Source: Nothophaeocryptopus gaeumannii
Lineage: Eukaryota; Ascomycota; Dothideomycetes; Mycosphaerellales; Mycosphaerellaceae
Direction of reading: 5' to 3'
Length of the DNA stretch: 64,000 nucleotides
Assembly (NCBI GenBank): GCA_031771865.1
Contig: JASISA010000022.1
Location: 1-64,000 of the forward strand
The translations under genes and the position numbers were made by a program. Below the pieces are notes generated by a model. The model searched no databases, was not told where the DNA came from, and saw nothing but the letters and a program-made list of their open reading frames with translations. This document shows, piece after piece, positions 20,110 to 29,780 of the stretch (positions within the stretch are counted from its first letter, which is position 1; each line of letters opens with the position of its first letter).

Positions 20110-23100
20110 ATGTCTTCCGAGCACGAGCCGGACTGGCAGTCTGGCGTCAATGCCGACGCCGATGCCGATGCCAATGCGAATGGCAGAATCAGCAATAGCA
20201 ACGGCAACATCACCGAGGATGCGAATGTCCATGCCTCAACTTGGCCCACACTCACGCCCTCACCCTCGCCCCCGCCCTCGCACAGTCCCGCTGGTCTGTC
20301 CAGCAACACCAGCCTGGCCATGGACTCGGGCGAATCTGTTCCACGACCGCGCGCGGGCAAGCTCACTTTGTCTGGGAGCGAAGCCTTATCGCGACCCTCC
20401 ATCAATTCCAGCATTGCCCAACCACGCTCACCGACCTCGAGCGCTGAAGACCAGCTGAGCCCTGCCGCCGCTGACAGGGTGTTTCCCATTCGATCCGTGG
20501 TATCCGTCAATCCGGCGTCGACGCCTTCCACCAAGCCTGACAAGCATGATGGCTACTTTCAGAATGCTTCTCAAGCTAGGCGCATGTCGGTCGGCAAGGA
20601 CACCTCATCCCATGGCCCGCAGTTTGCTCGAAGCAAGCACCCAAGTGTAGAGCGCGTGGCATCGCCACGAGCCAATGACGAGCTGGTACGTGCAAGTCGC
20701 CAGGCTTCCACGTCGACCACAGGAGACTCTCAATCAAGCATACCGATGGAAACCCGTGGCCAAGGTCAGAGGGTTTTGAACGACGTCCTGAATGAGACCG
20801 AAAGTGTGAACAGCGCAAGGCATAGCCACAGTATTACTGACAGTGAACGTCCGTCCTCCCTTCGTGCATCATTATTTAAGAGTGGCACCGGAAGTTTGGA
20901 AGAGACCGGGTCGCTGGTGACAGCGCGTTTCAAGCACGTCGTTTCAGAGGGCGGACACGCCATCATTACTGGCAGAGATGGCGATACACTGCAGCGATGC
21001 GAAGACGAGCCTATTCACATACCTGGTGCGGTGCAAGACTTTGGACTGTTGATTGCGTTGGAGGAGCAACAGGAGGGCAAGCTTGTGGTGCGGGTCGTCA
21101 GTGAGAATTCAAAGCGTTTGATCGGTTATACGCCACGTCAGCTTTTCGCGCTGGAAAGCTTCACCGACATCCTTTCTGAGGAGCAAGCAGACAATTTACT
21201 GGATCATGTGGATTTCATAAGAGACGAGGAGGCCGATGTCGTGACCAACGGACCAGAGGTTTTCACCATGTCGATTCGCAATCCACAGAGAAGGAGCCAG
21301 AAGTTCTGGTGCGCAATGCATATCAATGAACGAAATTCAAATCTCATCATATGCGAGTTCGAGCTGGAGGATGACCCCATCAACCCGCTTGTCCCACCAA
21401 ATGACATGACCCCGGAACCGCCTGAGGATACGCTGGATAGTCGGCCCACTGAAGCAGAATTTCTGGAGAGCACTCAGAATTCTAGCAAGCCGCTGCGTGT
21501 ACTTCGAAGTGCGCGCAAAAGAAAGGGCGAGGCCGCAGCCATGGAAGTATTCAACATCATGTCCCAGGTCCAGGAACAGTTGGCTGCCGCACCGAACTTG
21601 GACAAATTTCTCAAGATACTCGTGGGCGTGGTCAAGGAGCTGACTGGATTCCACCGAGTGATGGTATATCAATTTGACCACCAATGGAATGGCAGAGTAG
21701 TCACCGAACTGGTAGACCCTCGGGCCACAAAAGACTTGTACAAAGGACTCAACTTTCCAGCATCTGACATTCCAAAACAGGCCAGAGAAATGTACAAGAT
21801 CAACAAAGTGCGCATGCTGTACGACCGTGACCAGGAGACAGCTCGACTTGTGTGTCGGACCGTCGATGACCTGGAGTCACCACTGGACCTGACGTATTCT
21901 TACCTTCGTGCCATGTCCCCCATTCATCTCAAGTACCTCGCGAATATGGCTGTACGATCGTCCATATCCATCTCCATCAACGCATTTGAGGAACTCTGGG
22001 GACTAATCGCGTGCCACTCGTACGGATCGAAAGGCATGCGTGTTTCCTTTCCTATACGGAAGATGTGTCGGCTGGTTGGTGATTCCGCGTCAAGAAACAT
22101 TGAACGCCTCTCGTACGCCTCGCGGCTGCAAGCGCGCAAACTCATCAACACAGTACCCACGCAGAGCAACCCATCCGGGTACATCATCGCCTCATCCGAA
22201 GATCTGCTCAAGCTATTCGATGCCGATTTTGGCCTCTTGTCGATCCGGGACGAAACGAAAATTCTCGGCCATCTGGAGCAGTCCCAAGAAGCCCTTGCAA
22301 TGCTTGAGTACCTGCGCATGCGATGCATCTCGAACGTCATGACCACTCAGGACATCAAAGAAGACTTTCCCGATCTTCGATATCCGCCCGGATTCACCGA
22401 AATTGCAGGACTATTGCTCGTACCCTTGTCTGTCAGCGGCCAGGACTTCATCGTTTTCTTCCGCAAAGGTCAGCTCAAGGAGGTTAAATGGGCAGGAAAT
22501 CCATATGAAAAATTTATCAAAGAAGGTACCGAAGGCTATCTTGAACCGCGTAAAAGCTTTCGCACTTGGAGCGAAACCGTTGTCGGAAAATGCCGTGAAT
22601 GGTCTGAAGAGGAGATTGAGACCGCAGCCGTCCTCTGTCTCGTCTACGGAAAGTTCATCGAAGTGTGGCGCCAGAAAGAAGCTGCTGTTCAAAACAGTCA
22701 GCTAACCCGCCTGCTGCTCGCAAATTCCGCCCACGAGGTGCGCACCCCCCTCAATGCCATCATAAATTATCTTGAGATTGCGCTGGAAGGCACCATCGAT
22801 CAGGAGACACGAGACAATTTGACCAAATCGCACTCTGCGTCAAAGAGCTTGATATATGTTATCAATGACCTACTTGACTTGACGAAGACAGAAGAAGGTG
22901 GCGAGCTCGTCAAAGACGAGGTATTCGACCTCACTGCGACACTGTTCGAAGCCACAGATATGTTCAAAGGAGATGCCAGAAGAAAGAAGATTGAGTACGA
23001 GGTCATTGACCGTCCCGGGCTTCCTGGCTCAGTCATTGGAGATCAGCGGCGAGTGAGACAGGCAATCAGCAATGTGACGGCAAACGCGATTCAAAACACA

Positions 23101-24966
23101 ACCGAAGGCGGTGTCAAAGTCGAGATGTATCTTGCATCAAGGGATGACATGCACGTAGAGATCGAGGTCAGCGTAGCCGATACTGGAGTTGGAATGAATG
23201 CCAAGAAGTTGGACGCCTTGTTCAGGGAACTTGAACAAGTTCAGACGGAGACTGATGACATGTTGTCAGAACCGATGATGACCGAGAAGGCTCTCCCGGA
23301 GGCGAAGAACCCAAAAGAAAGCAGAACGCTGGGGCTTGGCTTGGCAGTCGTTGCTCGAATCATCCGGAATATGAACGGGCAACTACGATTGAAGTCTGAG
23401 GAGGGGAAAGGGTCACGATTCGTGATTCAATTCCCCTTTGACCTCCCAGAGTCCGAACCCAAGCAAGCGGCGCTGGAAGCGGGGACTTCCGACTCCCAGG
23501 GATCTGTGACTCCTCATGCCGAGTTACCAGATGGCTCAGATGCAGCCCCCATCGAAGGCATGGTCACACTCATCCAGCGCGGCAATGTCTCGAGACGCGG
23601 TTCAACAGAACGAAACTCTCCCGACTTGATTCGAAAAAACAGTGCTGAGAGTGCTGTTAGCAAGAGAAGTCTGGGTAGCATCGCGTCGGGTCGGAGCGCG
23701 CTTAGCAAAGCATCCACCCGCAGCGGCAAGAGCGAGGCGGACCGGCTGATTGAGGCCATTCAAGAACCCCATCGCGTGGAAGGCTGGCATGAAAACAGCG
23801 TTCAACGCTCGGACAGCCGTGGCAGCAGCACGGCAAGGAAGGGAACTGCGAGGCCCAAGCTTGAACAGCGCCACACCACCACGAGCGTAGACCAGGCCGG
23901 CTCACCGCTGAAAGCCCGCACGAAAAGTATTGAAGTTGCTCCAGCATCCCAACAGATCCGCGAGAATCGCTCCAACCGACCTGGGCAAAGCGAAGTTGCC
24001 GACTCTGGCACACCAATTCGGCCTGTACGAATGCCCGATGGCCACGTCTCATCTCCCGCTACTGAGCGACCGAACCTTGCACTCTCCTCCGGCGGTGGCA
24101 AGGAGGATCTCAGGAATTCAGGCCCCGATGTCACGCATGATGCGAATTTCTTGAAAGTCTTGGTCGCCGAGGACGATCCGGTCAATAGCCGCATCATCAA
24201 AAAGCGACTCGAGCGGCTTGGCCACGAGGTTGACTTGACCGTCAATGGTGAAGAATGCGCCACTACCTATTGCGATAAATCGGGCCTCTTTGATATCGTT
24301 CTCATGGATATGCAGGTAGGTTGCCCCAGCGTCTTCTCTCACGACTCGCTGCAAGATTTGATTCTAACTTTTCCTCAGATGCCAATCGTTGATGGTCTCA
24401 CATCGACTAAAATGATCCGGTCGTTCGAGAAGGCGCACCCTGCACAACTTCTCTCCTCGCGTGCCGCCATGAACGGACGCATACCCATTATTGCAGTCTC
24501 TGCCTCTCTCATAGAGAAAGAGCGGAAAACGTATATCGATGGAGGCTTCGACGGATGGATACTGAAGCCCATATCATTCAACCGCTTATCCGAGATCATG
24601 GAAGGCATTGCCGACCAACAAGTACGGGCAGAGAATATTTATAAACCTGGATCATGGGAGCGCGGGGGCTGGTTCGATCGCGAACAGAAAGACCTCTTTG
24701 CTGCTGATACGAAGCCAAGCCACCAACCTCCGCAGACGGCTCCATCCAAAGGTGTTCAGGCGGCTGCTGAGGCGGAAGACGCTACCGTCAAAGAAGAGTA
24801 TGAGAGCGAACAGAGCAAGGAGCAAAATCGACTTTTGGCGCAACAAGAGGAGAAGCGCGACCAGAAACAACCTTTGATCAGTGATTCAACGCATCTCACG
24901 GAAGACCACGACACTGCAGGGCAGAGTCGACGACAGAATGTGCAAGCTACGAATGACGGAAGATAG
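20110..24966 (+). CDS. fphA: Fungal phytochrome, hybrid histidine kinase
   Basis: Two exons, 20110-24315 and 24379-24966, give 1597 residues. Order: Ser-rich N-terminal extension; PAS with the bilin-attachment Cys297 in QRCEDEPIHIPGA; GAF with FPASDIPKQAR; PHY with the PRKSF tongue motif; HisKA with phospho-acceptor His875 in SAHEVRTPLNAI; HATPase_c with VADTGVGM and LGLGLAVV; a long Ser/Arg-rich linker; a receiver with EDD at 1354-1356, phospho-acceptor Asp1400 in VLMDMQ and the conserved Lys in ILKP. Fungal phytochromes are red/far-red sensors that act through HOG-type phosphorelay and with light regulators in the nucleus. The 63-nt intron 24316-24378 (GTAGGT...CTCAG) is stop-free and in frame, so retention would insert 21 residues after MDMQ. 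The start ATG is the first in frame. Confidence 0.95.
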   Translation: MSSEHEPDWQSGVNADADADANANGRISNSNGNITEDANVHASTWPTLTPSPSPPPSHSPAGLSSNTSLAMDSGESVPRPRAGKLTLSGSEALSRPSINSSIAQPRSPTSSAEDQLSPAAADRVFPIRSVVSVNPASTPSTKPDKHDGYFQNASQARRMSVGKDTSSHGPQFARSKHPSVERVASPRANDELVRASRQASTSTTGDSQSSIPMETRGQGQRVLNDVLNETESVNSARHSHSITDSERPSSLRASLFKSGTGSLEETGSLVTARFKHVVSEGGHAIITGRDGDTLQRCEDEPIHIPGAVQDFGLLIALEEQQEGKLVVRVVSENSKRLIGYTPRQLFALESFTDILSEEQADNLLDHVDFIRDEEADVVTNGPEVFTMSIRNPQRRSQKFWCAMHINERNSNLIICEFELEDDPINPLVPPNDMTPEPPEDTLDSRPTEAEFLESTQNSSKPLRVLRSARKRKGEAAAMEVFNIMSQVQEQLAAAPNLDKFLKILVGVVKELTGFHRVMVYQFDHQWNGRVVTELVDPRATKDLYKGLNFPASDIPKQAREMYKINKVRMLYDRDQETARLVCRTVDDLESPLDLTYSYLRAMSPIHLKYLANMAVRSSISISINAFEELWGLIACHSYGSKGMRVSFPIRKMCRLVGDSASRNIERLSYASRLQARKLINTVPTQSNPSGYIIASSEDLLKLFDADFGLLSIRDETKILGHLEQSQEALAMLEYLRMRCISNVMTTQDIKEDFPDLRYPPGFTEIAGLLLVPLSVSGQDFIVFFRKGQLKEVKWAGNPYEKFIKEGTEGYLEPRKSFRTWSETVVGKCREWSEEEIETAAVLCLVYGKFIEVWRQKEAAVQNSQLTRLLLANSAHEVRTPLNAIINYLEIALEGTIDQETRDNLTKSHSASKSLIYVINDLLDLTKTEEGGELVKDEVFDLTATLFEATDMFKGDARRKKIEYEVIDRPGLPGSVIGDQRRVRQAISNVTANAIQNTTEGGVKVEMYLASRDDMHVEIEVSVADTGVGMNAKKLDALFRELEQVQTETDDMLSEPMMTEKALPEAKNPKESRTLGLGLAVVARIIRNMNGQLRLKSEEGKGSRFVIQFPFDLPESEPKQAALEAGTSDSQGSVTPHAELPDGSDAAPIEGMVTLIQRGNVSRRGSTERNSPDLIRKNSAESAVSKRSLGSIASGRSALSKASTRSGKSEADRLIEAIQEPHRVEGWHENSVQRSDSRGSSTARKGTARPKLEQRHTTTSVDQAGSPLKARTKSIEVAPASQQIRENRSNRPGQSEVADSGTPIRPVRMPDGHVSSPATERPNLALSSGGGKEDLRNSGPDVTHDANFLKVLVAEDDPVNSRIIKKRLERLGHEVDLTVNGEECATTYCDKSGLFDIVLMDMQVGCPSVFSHDSLQDLILTFPQMPIVDGLTSTKMIRSFEKAHPAQLLSSRAAMNGRIPIIAVSASLIEKERKTYIDGGFDGWILKPISFNRLSEIMEGIADQQVRAENIYKPGSWERGGWFDREQKDLFAADTKPSHQPPQTAPSKGVQAAAEAEDATVKEEYESEQSKEQNRLLAQQEEKRDQKQPLISDSTHLTEDHDTAGQSRRQNVQATNDGR

Positions 24967-25550
24967 AAGAGTAAACAGCACAGACACAGCTTCATCTGGC
25001 TCAATGTGGGCCGCCCTGGAACAGAGAGGAGGCCCTCTACGCTTGGGCCACAGGGACGGTGTTTCTTAGGTGGGTTTGACACTGGGGCGCGCGTGGTTGG
25101 AATGCGGCGCACATACATTCGACCTTTGGACGACGTGAGGTTATCAGCATTTGAGCGGAGCCATTTTTTGGTTTAGACTACGTCAAAAGGGCGTGCAGCC
25201 TCCTATCGTAGCATCTGGCTGGAGTTTTTTTACATCGCTATTTCCTGGGCGTGGAATCCACGGGGCCATAGAACAGCCTGCGTCATAGCGTTACACCATC
25301 GAGCATTCATAATGGCGCTGATTTCTTGGTTGTGCCCTGGCAATCATGATCCCGAAACGGAATTCTTATCATTGGGAGCTGGCGGATAAGCCACGCTGTG
25401 CCCTTGCATTGTTTGGGGTATCTATCTAGTCCACTGCACCAACTCCGTCCATTGTCAAAATCACTACAGCAGCATGTCGTGTGCCGTGGCCAAGAATGTG
25501 CGAGCTTCGACCGTCGAGCCTAGGGCATATCATCATCTGACGGAAACGGC
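24967..25550. other. Convergent intergenic region
   Basis: 584 bp lie between the stops of the phytochrome and the BCAS3-like gene. It holds 3' regions only; no gene seen. Confidence 0.5.
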
Positions 25551-28500
25551 TCATGTGATACCGTCCTTGTCATCCAGCCAACTCAGACTCCGACTGCCGC
25601 CATCTTTGGGCTTCCCTTGCCTCCGCCGTGTCGTGATTCGAATTTGCTCGCCGCCGTGATGGCTTCTGCCAGATGGAGCCGGCTGAATCGTGAGCTTGCT
25701 CTCCATCTGATCGGCAAATTCCTCGTCGTGCTCAACGCCTTCCATGGCGTGCATGTTGTCATGGACCTCGTCCACCAGGTGCTCATTGATTTTGAAGCTT
25801 GCGGGTAAGTCGTCACCAAACAGCCAGGGTACATCATCCAGCCCTTCGTGGCCTCTTGCATGGGATGCTTCCGAGGTGAATGCCCGCTGGGGTCGACTGG
25901 GATCTTCGTCGAATGCGAGGATGCTAACCCTACCGTCCACATGGAACGGACAGTATGGCGGATTCGTTTCTACGTCATTTGTTTGCGTTGGTACGGCGCT
26001 CGGTGGTGGCACATTTCCTCTTTGCGAACTCGTCGCTGCAGAACTGGCCTGGCGTAAGCTCCAGAAGCCATGAGGTCCTTGTCCAGCGCACAAATCCAGC
26101 TTCGCCGCCTGCAGCGCTTCCAGGTCACGCCGCGTAGTGATTGGCGGTAACGCAAACGCTTTGTGCGCATACTTCTCATGCTTCAACCCACTCATCATCA
26201 CGTCACCTACGCGACGATTTACCCGCTGGACTGGATGAATGTGGACATTTCCGCCGCACGCAATGGCCAGCGACATGGTACTGCTTCTGCGGATCCAGTG
26301 GAGGGAATGGGTCGAGAATGGCTGCTGAATTGCCTTTGCGTGTCGAATTTTGTTGTCGTCGGCGTGCAGGTAACTGCTCGCACTACCTTTAGCGGCAGTA
26401 TAACCCTGACTTAACCCTCTCGCGACAGCTCGAGAACCGGCGTGTCCTGCGGCGGCAGTGGCCTCTCGGAAGCCAGCAAATGTCGTGGGTAACCCTATCG
26501 CAGATGCTGGACCACCAGACCGTATTGAGTTCACTTGTGTGCTAACTGTCTGCCAGCTAAATTTGATGCTCCCTAGAAATCCTTGGTTCTGGCTGGGAGG
26601 CGAAAGGCCCGTTGACAAGCTGACAGTGGCGTCTGCCTTGTCCGGTACAGAAGCCGTACTGGTATTGCCTCGTTTGCGTTTTCTTGGTGGTGGGGGCTGA
26701 GAGCCAACCTCGTGAAGATGCACCGTTCCATGCGCCGTCATAATGGCTACGGCATCATCGTCTTGATACCATGCGCAGTTAAGGATTGTGGATGGACTGT
26801 TGCGTACAATGCGTTGCAATTGTGTGATGCATGGGCTTGGACTGCGGTCGTCATCCAACTGTGCGGGACGTTTCGGAATGCCGTGTACCAGCTGAGATAA
26901 GTCCCAAGTACTGTACACTTCCCCTCCGCGACTGGAAGTCAAAAGCTTTGTGCCAGAGGACGAAATAGACACGAAATTGCATCCTTCAAGCAGCGCGAAT
27001 GTCGCAATTGGCGTTGGACCGTATGGTCCATGCTTTGATGGCTTCTGCTCTTCCCATGAGAGTAGGGCGTTCAGATCAATGATAGACACGACAGCTGGTT
27101 CCTTCGCGAGACGATTCGGGTCATCCAATGGTGCTTTCGTCGGAGGGAAAAGATCGTCCTTGCTGGAGATACGATCGTTCGATCGAGCGCCAGGAGGCGA
27201 AGGCTGAGTCAATTCCTTCCAGCCTTGCCACCCAATCTCAAAGCCTCTTTGTGAGTATTTGACGAGCCCTTGAGCTGCTTGTCGACCCAGACGGCTCCAA
27301 ACACCTTCCATATTTGTGCCGACAACCTCGCAATTCACCAATGGCTGTTGAGGAGCGGCGTGTGAGTTGGCCCCTGGCGGATTCGGGTTGGCCGCTGAGA
27401 GCAATGGGACACCAAGCGAAACACTCGGCGATGCAAAGGGAGGAACGACTGCTAACCAACGTTCTCCGAGGCTATAAATTGGTCTTTGAGTGCCGTCTTT
27501 TGTTTCTATCGGAGCCGCAAGGCCATCCGCTTGGCTCTGTGGTCGACTGGCGAACGGCTTCTGCAAGCTTGTCCAGAACTTGCCAATGCAGCGAAATTGC
27601 GGCTCAAAAATTTCGCCGTTCGGTGTTGTAGTGAAAACAAAAACCTCACCACTTGTGCCCGAGCTGATAGTCAGAAAGCGCCCTTCAGCGGCGAGGTGAA
27701 GACGGCCGACAGGGTCCGGAAGTGACGAAACTTGTCCAATGCTGGGCTGCTCGAGCAACACTGGTGCACTTGCGTACAACGTCGACACGTGGTGCTGCGA
27801 TTGCAGCGAGTATACCTCAACGGTAGTTTGGAAATGAGTCACAGCTCCGGATTCCAATGTCTCGGCGCCATCGACATGCTTCCCTAAGTCTGGAGGCTCC
27901 TCGCTCATCGGCCCATGGACAAGAACTGCGATGAGAGGACGTAGCTCTTGGATATAATCAAGACGCTCGGTATGTGGCAAGATTTTCGCATCGATGACCG
28001 AGCCACGCAGGCCTTCAAGGCGACCGACTACTTCAAGTTTATTAGGAAGAATTCTCAAGACTTCCACACCTCCTTCACTGCCCACAATCAAGGCATCTCT
28101 GGCCTTTTGAGCAGACGTATCGTGGCCAGCATCCGCGAGTGAATCTAGGCGGCAGCAATAACCGTCGGACCCGGCTGGTTTACCTCTGTCTGGTTTCTGG
28201 GCAAATCCAAGGCCTAGATCCGGCAAGCCGAAGAAGTGCGGCTGCGGCATGTGCGGAGGAGGTGGATCAATGAAGCGTGGGGATGCGTGCGTCGCAGATG
28301 ACTCTCGTCGGCGCTGGCCTCTGTGTGAAATGCTCTCACCCCGGCTCCGAGGGCCATGGGTAATGTCGGGCTGGCTCGCTGGTGGTGTAGTCGTGGTAGG
28401 GGCTGGAGAAGCGGCTGGTCTTGCAGCAAGCGCGCTGGAGGATACAGCTGGAGGCGACGCGGCATGGGCAGAGAGAAGCTTCTCGGCGCCATGTTCAGGC

Positions 28501-28805
28501 ACAGTTGTCTCCTCTTCCGGGTGCACGAGTGGCTCGGCAGCAACCAGCGGTGAGCGTGCGGGCGGCTTCACGCCCAGGTTGTTGGGAGGAGACGGCGTGA
28601 CGGATTTGGGCCAAACAGAGGACTCATCGTCGTCGTCACCGGGCGCGGCAGTGTTTGTCTTGGCGGCATGCCTCCCTCCCTTGCCCTTCTTCTTGCTCTT
28701 CTTGGCGGACGGGACAGGCTTGGGCGGTGGAGAAGTGCCGAAGCCCCAGGGGTCGGCTGGCTGGGCGTCGGAATTGTCGAAGTCGGGGGCAAAGTCGGAG
28801 GGCAT
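25551..28805 (-). CDS. BCAS3-like WD40 domain protein
   Basis: Single exon, 1084 residues. A low-complexity, charged N-terminus of about 180 residues precedes a beta-propeller-like region opening with PHFFGLPDLGLGF and DALIVGSEGGVEVLRI, followed by LEGLRGSVIDAKILP and SSGTSGEVFVFTT. The later block RSSTMSLAIACGGNVHIHP ... VNRRVGDVMMSGLKHEKY resembles the BCAS3 domain. Animal BCAS3, with PHAF1, binds PI3P-containing phagophore membranes, and fungal relatives are described as Atg18-like WD proteins; a role in autophagy or endomembranes is therefore likely but not shown here. The first ATG at 28805 starts a domain-consistent N-terminus. No intron is needed. Assignment rests on motif recall. Confidence 0.75.
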   Translation of the reverse strand: MPSDFAPDFDNSDAQPADPWGFGTSPPPKPVPSAKKSKKKGKGGRHAAKTNTAAPGDDDDESSVWPKSVTPSPPNNLGVKPPARSPLVAAEPLVHPEEETTVPEHGAEKLLSAHAASPPAVSSSALAARPAASPAPTTTTPPASQPDITHGPRSRGESISHRGQRRRESSATHASPRFIDPPPPHMPQPHFFGLPDLGLGFAQKPDRGKPAGSDGYCCRLDSLADAGHDTSAQKARDALIVGSEGGVEVLRILPNKLEVVGRLEGLRGSVIDAKILPHTERLDYIQELRPLIAVLVHGPMSEEPPDLGKHVDGAETLESGAVTHFQTTVEVYSLQSQHHVSTLYASAPVLLEQPSIGQVSSLPDPVGRLHLAAEGRFLTISSGTSGEVFVFTTTPNGEIFEPQFRCIGKFWTSLQKPFASRPQSQADGLAAPIETKDGTQRPIYSLGERWLAVVPPFASPSVSLGVPLLSAANPNPPGANSHAAPQQPLVNCEVVGTNMEGVWSRLGRQAAQGLVKYSQRGFEIGWQGWKELTQPSPPGARSNDRISSKDDLFPPTKAPLDDPNRLAKEPAVVSIIDLNALLSWEEQKPSKHGPYGPTPIATFALLEGCNFVSISSSGTKLLTSSRGGEVYSTWDLSQLVHGIPKRPAQLDDDRSPSPCITQLQRIVRNSPSTILNCAWYQDDDAVAIMTAHGTVHLHEVGSQPPPPRKRKRGNTSTASVPDKADATVSLSTGLSPPSQNQGFLGSIKFSWQTVSTQVNSIRSGGPASAIGLPTTFAGFREATAAAGHAGSRAVARGLSQGYTAAKGSASSYLHADDNKIRHAKAIQQPFSTHSLHWIRRSSTMSLAIACGGNVHIHPVQRVNRRVGDVMMSGLKHEKYAHKAFALPPITTRRDLEALQAAKLDLCAGQGPHGFWSLRQASSAATSSQRGNVPPPSAVPTQTNDVETNPPYCPFHVDGRVSILAFDEDPSRPQRAFTSEASHARGHEGLDDVPWLFGDDLPASFKINEHLVDEVHDNMHAMEGVEHDEEFADQMESKLTIQPAPSGRSHHGGEQIRITTRRRQGKPKDGGSRSLSWLDDKDGIT

Positions 28806-29780
28806 CCAGTCCGTGTTTGGCGTCGGCGGTGACGTTCAGAGTGTGTGGTGGGTAGTGGGTGGTGGGTGGTGTATGGTGGGCGTAGAGTCGTAGGAAGCAG
28901 AGGAGAGCAGTCCGGCGTGGGAGTCTGCGGGAGGTAGGTGAGTGGGTGAGTGAGTGAGTGAGTGACTGAGTGAGCGAATAAGTGAGCACGTCAGGTGCTG
29001 GGGCCAGATTGCGCGTGGAGTGGGTTGGATTGGGTTGGGCAGGCTAAGCTGGTGGAGAGCAACACATGTACAGGTAGGAGGTCTACCGTTATACCTCCCA
29101 GTGCTAGAGGGTCGGAGGCAGCTCAGCAGTGTAAGGCTAGACGTCGCCGGGGAAGGAAGGTGACGGGACTGCGGGACAAGTGGGCTGTGGCTGTGCTTGT
29201 GGCTGTTACTGTGGCTTGTGGCTACCTGAGATCAGGTGCGGGAAGCTCCTTCCTTTGTGCCACTGTGACAGCTTGTCACGAGATGCGGACTTGTCTCGCG
29301 CCTCCGATCACGCACATGCATGCTACGGGACCACAGGTCGACATAGGAGTGGACTACTAGTGACCGACCGCACTACAATGAGCCTCCCCTCTGAGAGCGG
29401 CACCGACCCCAAGACCATTCTCGTCAGCTGCAGATCAGCCACCTGTTGACTTTGCGCGCATGACATCCATGACTTCTCCTAGGTTGCGCGCATGTGCTGC
29501 CCTCAGCTGCGTCGTCCCCCGTACTTTGCCCATCAATGACGCACACCTGCGATAGGGAAGATGACAAGGCATGATACTGCAAAGCGAGACCTGATTTGCA
29601 TGTTCGCATGTGTGCAAATTCTGAGAACATCAATTCATTGCTGATACTAGACTGTACGTATCGGAAGGAAGTTGCTGATCATGCGCTCAAGGCACATCGC
29701 AGAGGAGCAGACAACAATGCTGCAAGCCATCTCCCAACTCCTCTCTCCATTCTCTTTCGAAATTTTGCCTACATCATCGC
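28806..29780. other. Intergenic region with simple repeats
   Basis: This is the upstream region of the BCAS3-like gene and downstream region of eIF3a. It contains GGTGGGTAGTGGG-type G/T-rich sequence (28845-28880) and a GTGA array. Short open frames on both strands lack features. Confidence 0.5.
28937..28976. repeat. (GTGA)n microsatellite
   Basis: About ten imperfect GTGA/GAGT units lie within the 5' flank of the BCAS3-like gene. Confidence 0.7.
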
